From: Gulosibacter chungangensis
GTDB lineage: Bacteria; Actinomycetota; Actinomycetes; Actinomycetales; Microbacteriaceae
Reading direction: 5' to 3'
Assembly (NCBI RefSeq): GCF_008831155.1
Contig: NZ_WBKB01000001.1
Location: 496,001-560,000 of the forward strand
Length of the DNA stretch: 64,000 bases
The translations under genes and the position numbers were made by a program. Below the pieces are notes generated by a model that was given only the letters and a program-made list of their open reading frames with translations, made no database searches and had not been told where the DNA came from. Positions 25,459 through 33,762 of the stretch are shown here, piece after piece (positions within the stretch are counted from its first letter, which is position 1; every line of letters begins with the position of its first letter).

Positions 25459-27357
25459 TTAGCGGCTCGAGACCTTCCCGAACAGGTTCGCGATCGGCGC
25501 GAGGATCATCGGTTTGGATGCGGCCCAGACCGCAGCCACCGCCAGGATCGACCCCACGAAGAGCCAGAACCCAACCCAGCTGATCTCGGGGGTACCCGCA
25601 TACATGTGGTTGAGGTTCTTGAGCGCCCCGGTCGAGAACACCAGCACCACGTGCACGATCACGAACAGGACGAAGAAGAGCATCGTCGGGAAGTGCAGCG
25701 CGCGAGCGAGCTCCACCGGGTAGAGCTTGTTCAGTCGCGCGGCTTTCTTCGGCCACATGTCACTCAGTCGCGCACCGGTGATTGCCGCGAGCGGTGCCGC
25801 GACGAACACGACGAGGAAGTACATCAGTTGCTGCAAGCTGTTGTAGTTCACCCAGCCGTCTTCCACTGGCCATTCCAGCGTCAGGTACTGGATCATCGCC
25901 GAAAGTGCGTTCGGGAACACTTCCCAGCTGGTTGGCACGATGCGCATCCAGTGACCGGTGACAAACAGCAGCACCACAAAGACGATGCCGTTGATCAGCC
26001 AGAGCAAATCCAGCGACTGGTGCAGCCACAGGTTGATGCTGATCTTCGCACCCTTACCGTTCTTCGGTGTCCAGAAGGCTGGCGGCTTCTGTTGCCTTCG
26101 CACGAGCAAACCCGAGCGAATAATCAACACAATGAAGAACATGTTGAGGAAGTGTGACCAGCGAACCCAGGCCGGGAAGCCGGGCTCTGCCGTCGCCGGC
26201 AGCTCGTACTCAGCCGGATAGCGCGCCATGAAGTTCTGCACGGCCGAGAAGGTCGTGAGCCCTCGCGCCGCCAACACGATAATTCCCGCGGCAGCAGCCG
26301 CACCGACCACCCAAAGCAGACCGAATCGGATCCAACCGCCGACAGTACGACCGCCATAGCGCTTGGGCTCTGGCTTCGCCGTTTTCTGCTTCGTGACTGC
26401 CGGCTTCGACTTCGCCGCGGCAGGTGCGGCCTTTGGAGATGCCGTGGCCGGCTTAGCAACGGGAGCGGGGCTGGATGCTGAGGCAACTGCAGGAGTCGAC
26501 GTCACAGGTGCAGCCGGGGTGGATGCCGGGCTCACTTTGGGCTCGGCAGCCACAGGCTCGGGCTTCGCGGGTGGTGCCGGTGCCGGTGCCGGTGCCGGTG
26601 CGAAGCCCACGGGTGGCCAGGCTTCACCGCCCGCGACTCGGGGTAGTCCTCGCCGCAATGGTGCACCGGTTCCTGAGCCACTCGACGCCGGGCTCGCGGC
26701 AGATGAAGTTGGGGCTGCCGAATCCTCCCCCGGTGAGGTGGCTGTCGCTGAAGTTGCAGCGACATCGGACGTTTGCTCTGATCGTGCAGCCGACGCAGCC
26801 TTGGCTGCGTCTTCGGAGGCAGCTGCTACAGGCGAACCTGCGTTCGACCCACTCGCGCTATCTGAGCCAGCAGCCACCTGCGGGCCGCCAGACTTCGGTG
26901 CGGCGCCTGCATCCACCGTCACGGTGCCAGCTGGGGGCCAGGCTTCGCCACCACTGACTCGCGGCAGTCCGCGTCGAAGAGGCATTTCGCGCTTCGATTC
27001 GGTGGACGCCGTCGCGTTGCGGTGCTCGGCGAGGACCGCCTCGGCAGCCCGCACGACTTCCGCGCCATCCTCGGAGACTACAGGCTCGAAGACTTCGCCA
27101 GCTTCCGAGGCAGCAGCTTCATCGGGCACCGCGGCAGCGGGGGCCGAACCGTGATCTTCCGGTGCTGCCACGGCGACCGCATCCTGCTGGGGCGCATCGT
27201 GAGTCGCGGGCACATCGGTGCTCGGGGACGTCCAGGCGCTAGCTACGGGCTCGTCTATCGCGTTGGGCTCGAGGGGGGCCTGTTCAACCGGGGGCCACGG
27301 CTCGCCATTGCGGTCGCGTGGCAGCCCCCTCCTGATTCTTCCGGTGTAGGTCGCCAT
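25459..27357 (-). CDS. Di-haem cytochrome b membrane protein with repeat-bearing disordered N-terminus
   Basis: A 632-residue protein in two parts. Residues 1–335 are Ala/Pro/Ser-rich and disordered, with three copies of a short motif RRGLPR-x3-GE-x-WPP at 9–23, 128–142 and 235–249. Residues 341–625 hold about six transmembrane helices of the cytochrome b561 / b-type hydrogenase-subunit class: His402 and His446 near the starts of two helices, and His555 and His569 fourteen residues apart in one helix, the spacing used to bind two stacked haems. The gene begins 5 bp after etfA ends. This context suggests electron transfer from ETF to menaquinone, but that is inference. Confidence 0.82.
   Translation of the reverse strand: MATYTGRIRRGLPRDRNGEPWPPVEQAPLEPNAIDEPVASAWTSPSTDVPATHDAPQQDAVAVAAPEDHGSAPAAAVPDEAAASEAGEVFEPVVSEDGAEVVRAAEAVLAEHRNATASTESKREMPLRRGLPRVSGGEAWPPAGTVTVDAGAAPKSGGPQVAAGSDSASGSNAGSPVAAASEDAAKAASAARSEQTSDVAATSATATSPGEDSAAPTSSAASPASSGSGTGAPLRRGLPRVAGGEAWPPVGFAPAPAPAPAPPAKPEPVAAEPKVSPASTPAAPVTSTPAVASASSPAPVAKPATASPKAAPAAAKSKPAVTKQKTAKPEPKRYGGRTVGGWIRFGLLWVVGAAAAAGIIVLAARGLTTFSAVQNFMARYPAEYELPATAEPGFPAWVRWSHFLNMFFIVLIIRSGLLVRRQQKPPAFWTPKNGKGAKISINLWLHQSLDLLWLINGIVFVVLLFVTGHWMRIVPTSWEVFPNALSAMIQYLTLEWPVEDGWVNYNSLQQLMYFLVVFVAAPLAAITGARLSDMWPKKAARLNKLYPVELARALHFPTMLFFVLFVIVHVVLVFSTGALKNLNHMYAGTPEISWVGFWLFVGSILAVAAVWAASKPMILAPIANLFGKVSSR
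26573..26602. repeat. Hexanucleotide tandem repeat inside the cytochrome b gene
   Basis: Four perfect copies of GGTGCC (plus strand) followed by GGTGCG encode an alternating Ala-Pro run in the disordered region of the cytochrome b protein. Such in-frame repeats can vary in copy number without breaking the gene. Confidence 0.8.
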
Positions 27358-27362
27358 GGTTC

Positions 27363-28358
27363 CTACTTCCCGGCTTCAATTTTTCGCGCTTCGATCGCGC
27401 TAATGACCTGCGGGACGACCTCGAAGATGTCGCCCACGACGCCGAAATCGGCAATCTCAAAGATGGGGGCGTCGGCATCTTTATTCACGGCCACGATGGT
27501 TTTCGCGGTCTGCATGCCCGCGCGGTGCTGGATAGCCCCGGAAATCCCAAGCGCGATGTATAGCTGTGGCGACACCGACACACCGGTCTGCCCAACCTGA
27601 TAGGAGTGTGGCACGTAGCCAGCATCCACTGCCGCACGAGACGCGCCGACAGCGGCACCCAGCGCATCCGCCAGCTGCTCAACGAGCGCGAACTGCTCGG
27701 CCGAACCGACCCCGCGACCGCCCGAAACCACCTTCGCGGCTCCCCGCAAATCGGGACGCGAAGAGGAGACCTGTACCTCTTCGAAGGATTCAATCTTGGC
27801 GGCCGGCTTATTGCTCGCGGTCACCTGCAGCGCGCGCGCATTGACCTGCTGCGCCTCCAGTCGCTCATCGATCGAACCGGGACGGATCGTGCAGACAAAC
27901 AGGCCATAAGTCGGGGCAGACTGCACATTGAAGTCGCCGCCATACACAGAGTGCTGCGCGATGACACCCTCTTCATCGCGAGCCACGCCGATCACATTGA
28001 CGGCCACGGCGGCACGAGCGCGGGCAGCGAAGCGAGCCGCAATATCGCGACCGCTGATCGTGTGGGGAATGAGCACCGCATCCGGCTGCGCCTCGGCAGC
28101 AGCGGCGGCGAGTGCATCCACTTCGAAGACTCCGAGCTCACCGACGTTGGGGTTCTCGGCGATCAGCACCTGGGATGCGCCGATTGCGGCTGCGCCAGCT
28201 GCCGCGGCTTCGCCCACACCTGCGGGGGCAAGGACCAGCGCAATCGGGGTGCCGATGTTGCTGGCTGCGCCGAGCACCTCGGCTGCGGTCGAGTCGAGAT
28301 TACCGGCGGCGTCGGCTTCAAGTACGGCCAGGATGGCGTCACGGGGGAATTCAGACAT
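27363..28358 (-). CDS. etfA: Electron transfer flavoprotein alpha subunit
   Basis: A 331-residue EtfA. The N-terminal domain (residues of about 1–190) has the ADP-binding-like ETF fold, and the C-terminal domain has the FAD-binding segments [44 protein letters not shown] and [19 protein letters not shown] in family order. The ATG at 28358 has AAGGAG upstream; a longer in-frame extension to 28466 overlaps the etfB coding region and was rejected. ETF takes electrons from acyl-CoA dehydrogenases (three are encoded in this window) and passes them to a membrane acceptor, here possibly the following cytochrome b. Confidence 0.96.
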   Translation of the reverse strand: MSEFPRDAILAVLEADAAGNLDSTAAEVLGAASNIGTPIALVLAPAGVGEAAAAGAAAIGASQVLIAENPNVGELGVFEVDALAAAAAEAQPDAVLIPHTISGRDIAARFAARARAAVAVNVIGVARDEEGVIAQHSVYGGDFNVQSAPTYGLFVCTIRPGSIDERLEAQQVNARALQVTASNKPAAKIESFEEVQVSSSRPDLRGAAKVVSGGRGVGSAEQFALVEQLADALGAAVGASRAAVDAGYVPHSYQVGQTGVSVSPQLYIALGISGAIQHRAGMQTAKTIVAVNKDADAPIFEIADFGVVGDIFEVVPQVISAIEARKIEAGK

Positions 28359-28383
28359 GTTGGACTCCTTATTACCTGTCGGC

Positions 28384-29160
28384 CTAGACCAGACGGTTTT
28401 CGACCAGGAAGTTTGCGAGCTGCTCGCCGGCATCCCCCGAGTCTTCAATCTTGATACCGCCCTCACGCGGCGGCTTTTCGGAAACGGTGATCATAATCGA
28501 GCGCGCCACGGAGAAATCCTCCGGGTTGATGCCGAGATCCGCCGCGGTGAGCACCTCGAGGGGCTTCTTTTTCGCGGCCATGATGCCCTTGAAGTTCGGC
28601 AGGCGCCCGTCCGGCATCGATTCGGTGACCGAGATGACCGCGGGCAGCGAGGCCGAGACCTGCTGTGAGCCGCCCTCAACTGGGCGCACCCCCGAGACCG
28701 AGCCGGCATTGATCGTGAGTTCATCGAGCCCGCTGAGGAGTGAGACTTCAAGCAGCTCGGCGAGCATCGCGGGCACCATGCCCGCGGCGCCATCCGTCGA
28801 GACGTTCCCGGTGATCACGAGGTCAAAGCCGGTTTTTCGCAATGCTGCGGCCAGCACATCAGCGGTTTGCCCGAGGTCGGAGCCCGCGAGCGCTTCATCC
28901 GCAATGTGCACGGCGCTGGAGGCCCCCATTGCGAGCCCTTTTCGCACGGTTGCGGTCGAACCCGCCGGTGCCATCGACATGATGACGACTTCGGTGTCGT
29001 CCTTACCGGTGGCGTACGAGAGCGCCGCTTCGATCGCGCGTTCGTTGATTTCGTCAATCACGGCGTCGCTCGCGCCGCGGTCGGTGAGCCCGGTTTCGAG
29101 GTCAAGTTTGCGAGCGCCGTAGGTGTCCGGCACTTCTTTCACGAGGACAACGATCTTCAT
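28384..29160 (-). CDS. etfB: Electron transfer flavoprotein beta subunit
   Basis: A 258-residue EtfB, normal length. It begins MKIVVLVKEVPDT and contains the EINERAIEAAL helix, the GNVSTDGAAGMVPAMLAELL segment and the recognition-loop region around LPNFKGIMAAKKKPLE. The AMP-binding residues lie in the first 130 residues. AAAGGAA lies upstream of the ATG. It is followed 25 bp later by etfA, so the two subunits are co-expressed. Upstream by 65 bp is the crotonase gene on the same strand, suggesting one long operon from the SDR at 30724 down to the cytochrome b. Confidence 0.96.
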   Translation of the reverse strand: MKIVVLVKEVPDTYGARKLDLETGLTDRGASDAVIDEINERAIEAALSYATGKDDTEVVIMSMAPAGSTATVRKGLAMGASSAVHIADEALAGSDLGQTADVLAAALRKTGFDLVITGNVSTDGAAGMVPAMLAELLEVSLLSGLDELTINAGSVSGVRPVEGGSQQVSASLPAVISVTESMPDGRLPNFKGIMAAKKKPLEVLTAADLGINPEDFSVARSIMITVSEKPPREGGIKIEDSGDAGEQLANFLVENRLV

Positions 29161-29225
29161 TGTCGTTCCTTTCAGAGAAATTGGTCGATTGCTGCAGTTC
29201 CGCGGGGCGTCATTGTCGCCGCGTG

Positions 29226-29972
29226 CTACTTGCTTACAAAGGCTTCGAGCTGAGCACCGGCAAAGCTGCTCCCGGCGAGCGAGCTAATGGATGCGCGTTC
29301 CAGCTCGAGCCGGTCGGCGTACGTTCCCGACGCATTCAGCAGGGTCTTGATGGCAGTCGGTGCGAGCGGACCGGTGTTGCGAATCGCGGCTGCGACTTCC
29401 GCCACGGCCTCGTCCAGTCCCTCCGCGGATGCGGTGCTGGAGACCAAGCCCCAGTCGAGCGCGGTTTGAGCATCAATCCGGCGACCGGTAAGGAGGAAGT
29501 CGCGTGCCCGACGGGCACCGATCGCGTCACCGAGCAGGACCGTCACGCCACAGTCGGGGCTCAACCCGATCGCGCCGTACGCTGGCGTGAACTTTGCCGT
29601 GTCTACGGCAACCGCAATATCGGTGGTGAGCACCAACCCCAAGCCCGCACCGGCAACGGCGCCGTTGATTTTGGCGATGACCGGCTGCGGAATCTCTCGC
29701 AGCGCGATCATGGCGCGGTTCGCTTCACCGACGAGCTCCCTGAGGTAGGCACTGCGGTCGGCGGCTTCGGCCATCTCCTGTGCATCCCCACCGGCACAAA
29801 ATGCCCGCCCGTCCCCGGTGAGAATCACCAGTTCGGCATCGGAGGCGGCGGCTTCGGTCGCGACCTCGGCGAGTTCCTTCGCGAGGGCGACATTGAGCGC
29901 ATTGAGGCGGTCGGCTCGGTTGAGCGTGATGGTCGCGATGCCCGCGGCGAGCTGCAGATCTACCGAACTCAT
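29226..29972 (-). CDS. Crotonase-fold protein, likely enoyl-CoA isomerase (PaaG-like)
   Basis: A 248-residue enoyl-CoA hydratase/isomerase family protein with oxyanion-hole segments GRAFCAGGDAQEM and INGAVAGAGLGLVL. The two catalytic Glu residues of true hydratases are not in place: the first site lies in TPAYGAIGLSPD and the second in ARRARDFLLTG, where Asp replaces Glu. The GLSPD segment resembles delta3,delta2-enoyl-CoA isomerases and PaaG. An isomerase role is therefore more likely than simple hydration. Its ATG overlaps the SDR stop (ATGA). Confidence 0.88.
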   Translation of the reverse strand: MSSVDLQLAAGIATITLNRADRLNALNVALAKELAEVATEAAASDAELVILTGDGRAFCAGGDAQEMAEAADRSAYLRELVGEANRAMIALREIPQPVIAKINGAVAGAGLGLVLTTDIAVAVDTAKFTPAYGAIGLSPDCGVTVLLGDAIGARRARDFLLTGRRIDAQTALDWGLVSSTASAEGLDEAVAEVAAAIRNTGPLAPTAIKTLLNASGTYADRLELERASISSLAGSSFAGAQLEAFVSK

Positions 29973-30724
29973 GGCTGACCACCATCCACTGCCATCGTGG
30001 CTCCCGTGGTGAATGAGGATGCGTCGCTCGCCAGGTAGAGGGCGGCACCCACGATCTCCTCGGGCTGACCACCACGCTTGAGCGCGAAGGTTTGCGCGCG
30101 CTCTTCGAAGGCTTCCATGTCCCAGGCTTTGGAGACATCGGTAAAGAAAGTGCCCGCAAGTATCGCGTTTACCCGCACCTTGGGCCCCAGCGTGTGCGCG
30201 AGGCCAACGGTCATCGTGTTCACGCCTGCCTTGGCAATCGCATAGGGCAGCACGTGGGCGCGAGGGCGAAGCGAAGCGGCGCTGGAAATATTGATGATAG
30301 AGCCGGAACCCGCCTCGACCATGCGTTCCCCAATCAGTACTGACAGGCGGAAGGGGCCCTTGAGGTTCACATCTATCACCTTGTCGAAGAGCGCCTCGGT
30401 GATGTCACCGATGCCGTCGTAGAGCGGGGACATGCCGGCGTTGTTCACGAGCACATCCACTCGGCCAAACTCCGCGTAGACGCGATCGACCAGGGCGGGG
30501 AGTTCATCCCATTTCCCGACGTGTGCGCCGATCCCGAGCGTCTTCGCACCGGTGGATTCGGCAATCTCGGCCGCGGCGGCCTCGCAGGTTTCACCGTTCC
30601 GGCTCGCGATGACCACCGCGGCACCCGCTTCGGCGAACGCCTGCGCCATAGCTCGACCGAGCCCACGGCTCCCGCCGGTGACCAGTGCTACCTTGCCGCT
30701 GAGGTCAAATCCGTGACCGCTCAT
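29969..30724 (-). CDS. Short-chain dehydrogenase/reductase (SDR)
   Basis: A 251-residue classical SDR with the cofactor motif TGGSRGLGRAMA (residues of about 16–27), NNAG (about 92–95), catalytic Ser in NISSAAS, YxxxK in YAIAK, and a C-terminal MAVDGGQP. The Ser-Arg after the first glycines suggests NADP(H). It is the first gene of the SDR–crotonase–etfB–etfA–cytochrome b run, with GAGGAGG upstream of the ATG. It probably acts as a 3-hydroxyacyl-CoA or alcohol dehydrogenase in this CoA-thioester pathway; the substrate is unknown. Confidence 0.9.
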   Translation of the reverse strand: MSGHGFDLSGKVALVTGGSRGLGRAMAQAFAEAGAAVVIASRNGETCEAAAAEIAESTGAKTLGIGAHVGKWDELPALVDRVYAEFGRVDVLVNNAGMSPLYDGIGDITEALFDKVIDVNLKGPFRLSVLIGERMVEAGSGSIINISSAASLRPRAHVLPYAIAKAGVNTMTVGLAHTLGPKVRVNAILAGTFFTDVSKAWDMEAFEERAQTFALKRGGQPEEIVGAALYLASDASSFTTGATMAVDGGQP

Positions 30725-30749
30725 CTATGCCTCCTCGCATCTGAAGCAA

Positions 30750-30774
30750 TTCCTGCTTATGATTATTACAGGAA
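30750..30774. promoter_or_regulatory. Candidate operator/promoter in the SDR / CoA-transferase divergent region
   Basis: TTCCTG (30750–30755) and CAGGAA (30769–30774) form a perfect 6-bp inverted repeat around an AT-rich 13-bp centre that includes TATGAT, a possible -10 box for the CoA-transferase gene. It lies in the 112-bp gap between the divergent starts at 30724 and 30837. Confidence 0.4.
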
Positions 30775-30836
30775 GCATCCGATTTCGCGAGATCTCGGAA
30801 TCTCGACCCCGAAAGATATGGCCAAGGGAGTCCATT

Positions 30837-32060
30837 ATGAACAACACCACTGCACCACTCGCAGGCGTTCGCGTGCTTGAGCTCGGTTCTATGTATGCCG
30901 CGCCAACTGCCGGACGCATGCTTCGTGACTTCGGTGCGGATGTCGTCAAGGTAGAAGAGCCGGTCAACGGTGACATGGCTCGTCAGTGGCAGCCGCAAAA
31001 GGATTCTACGTCGATCGGCTATGTGCGACTGAACTCCGGCAAGCGTTCGGTGGGTGTGGACCTCCGTAAGCCCGAGGGCCAGCAGGTGGTTCGCGAACTC
31101 ATCGCGCAGTCAGACATCGTGATCGAATCCTTCCGCCCGGGCCGACTCGAAAAGTGGGGTATGTCTTATGACTCGCTTGCGGAAGAGAACCCGGGGCTCA
31201 TTCTTACCCGAGTGTCCGGCTTCGGGCAGACCGGGCCCTATAGCGCCCGTCCGGGCTTTGGCACCGTGGCCGAAACGGCCAGCGGCTTCGCTTTCCTCAA
31301 TGGCTGGCCCGAGACCCCGCCCACCGCTCCCCCGTTTGGATTTGCGGACTCGATCGCGGGCATTTCTGCCGCGATGGGTGCTGCGATGGCGCTCTACCAG
31401 CGTTCCGCAACCGGCAAGGGCTCGGTCGTTGACGTCGCCCTCTACGAACCGCTGATGTTCATCCTCGGGGATGCGATCCTCAACTACACGACTACGGGCA
31501 AGATTATGCAGCGCCACGGCAATGCCTCGGGCGCCGCTTCACCACGCGGCATCTATCAGGGTTCCGACGGCGGCTGGCTCGCGATTGCCGCTTCCGCGCA
31601 GTCCATTGCCATGCGGCTGTTTGATGCGATGGGTCGTCCCGAACTCAAGGAAGACCCGCGCTACGCCACGAACGAAGCGCGCATGGCGAACAATGAATTG
31701 GTGCAGCAGACGGTGCGCGAGTGGGTCGGTTCGATGCCGCGCGACGAGGTGCTCGCGATTCTTGACCGCAATGAAGTCGTTGCCGCGGCGGTGAATGACT
31801 CGAGCGACATTGTTGAGGATGAGCACTTTTTGGCACGGACACTGCAGGCCGTGACCAATACGCCACTCGGTCGCGGGCTCGTACCCGGACCGGTGCTGCA
31901 CATCGGCGACTATGCGGGCCCCAGCTATGACGGGCTTGCCGCAGTGGGTGAGAATACTGCGGAAGTTCTGGCGGAGCGACTTGGCTATGACGATGACAAG
32001 ATCGCATCATTGTCAGAAATAGGCGCCATTTCGTCACAATTCGCAGGCGCCACCAGCTAA
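30837..32060 (+). CDS. CaiB/BaiF family III CoA-transferase
   Basis: A 407-residue class III CoA-transferase. The N-terminal LAGVRVLELGSMYAAPTAGRMLRDFGADVVKVE segment and the GFADSIAGISAAMGAAMAL region (catalytic Asp in FAD) are diagnostic, along with RVSGFGQTGPY and the C-terminal lid domain. Such enzymes transfer CoA between acids such as carnitine, formate, mesaconate or bile acids. The ATG at 30837 was chosen because AAGGGAG lies upstream; a frame starting at 30759 would extend through the promoter. It is followed by the GntR regulator, probably in the same transcript. Confidence 0.92.
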   Translation: MNNTTAPLAGVRVLELGSMYAAPTAGRMLRDFGADVVKVEEPVNGDMARQWQPQKDSTSIGYVRLNSGKRSVGVDLRKPEGQQVVRELIAQSDIVIESFRPGRLEKWGMSYDSLAEENPGLILTRVSGFGQTGPYSARPGFGTVAETASGFAFLNGWPETPPTAPPFGFADSIAGISAAMGAAMALYQRSATGKGSVVDVALYEPLMFILGDAILNYTTTGKIMQRHGNASGAASPRGIYQGSDGGWLAIAASAQSIAMRLFDAMGRPELKEDPRYATNEARMANNELVQQTVREWVGSMPRDEVLAILDRNEVVAAAVNDSSDIVEDEHFLARTLQAVTNTPLGRGLVPGPVLHIGDYAGPSYDGLAAVGENTAEVLAERLGYDDDKIASLSEIGAISSQFAGATS

Positions 32061-32135
32061 ATTCGTGATGAACAATTGGGATGCGACGCCCTTTCGTCTC
32101 AGCAATCACCACAACGTTTAGGAAGGGAGACGACC

Positions 32136-32870
32136 ATGAGCCTGCCGGCAAGCCGTCGACCGCAGAAGATGGCGCTCCTCGTCGCTCAGCAGATCGTGAC
32201 TGACATTCAGACCCGTGGCGCTGGCCCCGGGGACCGCCTACCGCCAGAAAAGCAGATGCTTGAGGAGTACCAGATCGGGCGGGGCACACTGCGGGAGTCA
32301 CTGAGGTTCCTTGAACTGCAGGGGCTGATTAGTCTCAAGCCCGGCCCCGGTGGTGGGCCAATCGTGGAACGTCCGAACGGTACCGGCCTCGCAACCTCGC
32401 TCACGCTGCTCCTGCAGCTGGAGAACGCCCCGTACCGAGACGTTGTCGAAGCGCGCGAAACTATCGAACCGGCGATGGCTCGCTATGCCGCCTCGCGAAT
32501 CACGGACGAGGAACTCGCCGCGCTCAAGGAGAGTGTGGATCGGATGTCGGAGCACATCAAAGACGAAGAGATCTTCGCCGAGACGAACCACGAGTTTCAC
32601 GAAGTTATCGCTAAGGCCTCGGGTAACTCGCTATTCACCCACATGATCGATGCCCTCACCGGGATCCTCGACGGTACGACCATGGGTATTGAATACCCCG
32701 AGCACCGACGCAAGCACGTGGTCGAAGCACACCGACGGATCTATGAGGCACTCGCGAGCCGGGATGCGGCCGCGGCCTCGAACACCATGCTCGAGCACAT
32801 CGAAGAGTATTCGAAGTACATCAGTCGCAAGTACCCCGACACCATCATGGAACCGATCAGCTGGGAGTAG
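32136..32870 (+). CDS. GntR-family transcriptional regulator, FadR/FCD subgroup
   Basis: A 244-residue regulator. Residues of about 10–75 form the winged helix (GDRLPPEKQMLEEYQIGRGTLRESLRFLELQGLI), and residues of about 95–235 form the FCD ligand-binding bundle, with candidate metal ligands in FAETNHEFHEVI and EAHRRIYEAL. FCD proteins sense organic acids or acyl-CoAs. It is the only transcription factor recognised in the window, so it is the first candidate for binding the AT-rich operators around it. The ATG at 32136 has GGAAGGGAG upstream. A strong terminator follows. Confidence 0.92.
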   Translation: MSLPASRRPQKMALLVAQQIVTDIQTRGAGPGDRLPPEKQMLEEYQIGRGTLRESLRFLELQGLISLKPGPGGGPIVERPNGTGLATSLTLLLQLENAPYRDVVEARETIEPAMARYAASRITDEELAALKESVDRMSEHIKDEEIFAETNHEFHEVIAKASGNSLFTHMIDALTGILDGTTMGIEYPEHRRKHVVEAHRRIYEALASRDAAAASNTMLEHIEEYSKYISRKYPDTIMEPISWE

Positions 32871-32906
32871 CAGACCGATCGCTCAGCCTAGAGCCAGCCA
32901 GCACAG

Positions 32907-32944
32907 CGCAAGAGGCGGGAACCCACCGGTTCCCGCCTCTTGCG
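32907..32944. terminator. Bidirectional terminator
   Basis: A perfect 17-bp stem with a CACC loop (32907–32923 / 32928–32944) lies between the converging GntR regulator and amidohydrolase genes. Confidence 0.88.
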
Positions 32945-32964
32945 TTGCTTGATGTTTTGCCCTG

Positions 32965-33762
32965 CTAGGCAGCCTCGGGCAGCCCCAGCACGCGCGCGAG
33001 CGTGCCACCGAGCACCTGCTTGACCTCGTCATCGCTGAGCCCAAGCATCTCGATCGCTTGGATTTCTTCAAGCGGGTCGGTCATCGGCCAGTCAGAGCCA
33101 AACACCACGCGCTCGGCGCCGTGTTTCTTAATGAGCGCACGTACCCGTTCCGGACGCAGCAGCGCCAGCGACGGTGGCCAGGAGGTTTCCAGCACGATAT
33201 CGGCACCGGCGAGCATCTCCTCGGCATCGTCGAAGAGCTTGTAGCCGCCAAAGTGACAGGCCATCAGCCGTAGCTTTGGGAACTGCTTCGCGATCGCACC
33301 GATCATCGCCGGGCTCGAGAGACTGTTGGTGTACTCATCCCCGCCCGCACCGACGTGGGTGATTACCGAGATGTCTTCGCCGAAGGCATCCAGGATGTCC
33401 CAGAGCCGCTTGTCATCAAGTCCATAACGCTGAAAGAGCGGATGCAGTTTCACGGACTTAATGTTGTTTCGGCGCAGCGACTCGAGGTTTTCTTCCACCG
33501 AGAGATCCACGTGCACGGTACCCACCGGATAGCGAGACTCGGATGCCAGGCCGGAGACGAATTCATTGACCTTGTGCACGTGACGGCCCTCGTTCGCAAT
33601 TGCGAGGCAGCAGCTGAGGTGCACGCCGGTGTGTTCCATCGAGGTGTCGAGCCCGTGGACGGTGCCGTCCCCTCGAGCTTCGAGCCCCGGTACCGGATTT
33701 GCGGTGAGCGCTTTCTCGGCGATCTTGTCGGGCCAGACGTGTGTGTGCGCGTCGATAATCAC
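32965..33762 (-). CDS. Amidohydrolase_2 (ACMSD-like) metal-dependent hydrolase/decarboxylase
   Basis: A 265-residue TIM-barrel amidohydrolase. The HTH metal motif is at residues 6–8 (DAHTHVW), further ligands are His in SVKLHPLF, the His in ITHVGAG and in MACHFGG, and the catalytic Asp lies in VFGSDWPMTDP. This is the Amidohydrolase_2 family that includes ACMSD-type decarboxylases and lactonases. GTG start with GGAGGAA upstream, overlapping the acyl-CoA dehydrogenase stop relationship as GTGA. A lactone- or ring-opening hydrolase role fits the context but is not proven. Confidence 0.9.
   Translation of the reverse strand: MIIDAHTHVWPDKIAEKALTANPVPGLEARGDGTVHGLDTSMEHTGVHLSCCLAIANEGRHVHKVNEFVSGLASESRYPVGTVHVDLSVEENLESLRRNNIKSVKLHPLFQRYGLDDKRLWDILDAFGEDISVITHVGAGGDEYTNSLSSPAMIGAIAKQFPKLRLMACHFGGYKLFDDAEEMLAGADIVLETSWPPSLALLRPERVRALIKKHGAERVVFGSDWPMTDPLEEIQAIEMLGLSDDEVKQVLGGTLARVLGLPEAA

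Noticed and set aside
26573-26602. GGTGCC tandem repeat considered as part of a CRISPR or satellite array
   Set aside because: It is a short in-frame Ala-Pro repeat inside a coding region with no spacers.
26363-27154. 263-codon open frame antisense to the disordered part of the cytochrome b protein
   Set aside because: Low-complexity mirror of the Ala/Pro-rich region; the minus-strand frame continues into real membrane helices and is coupled to etfA.
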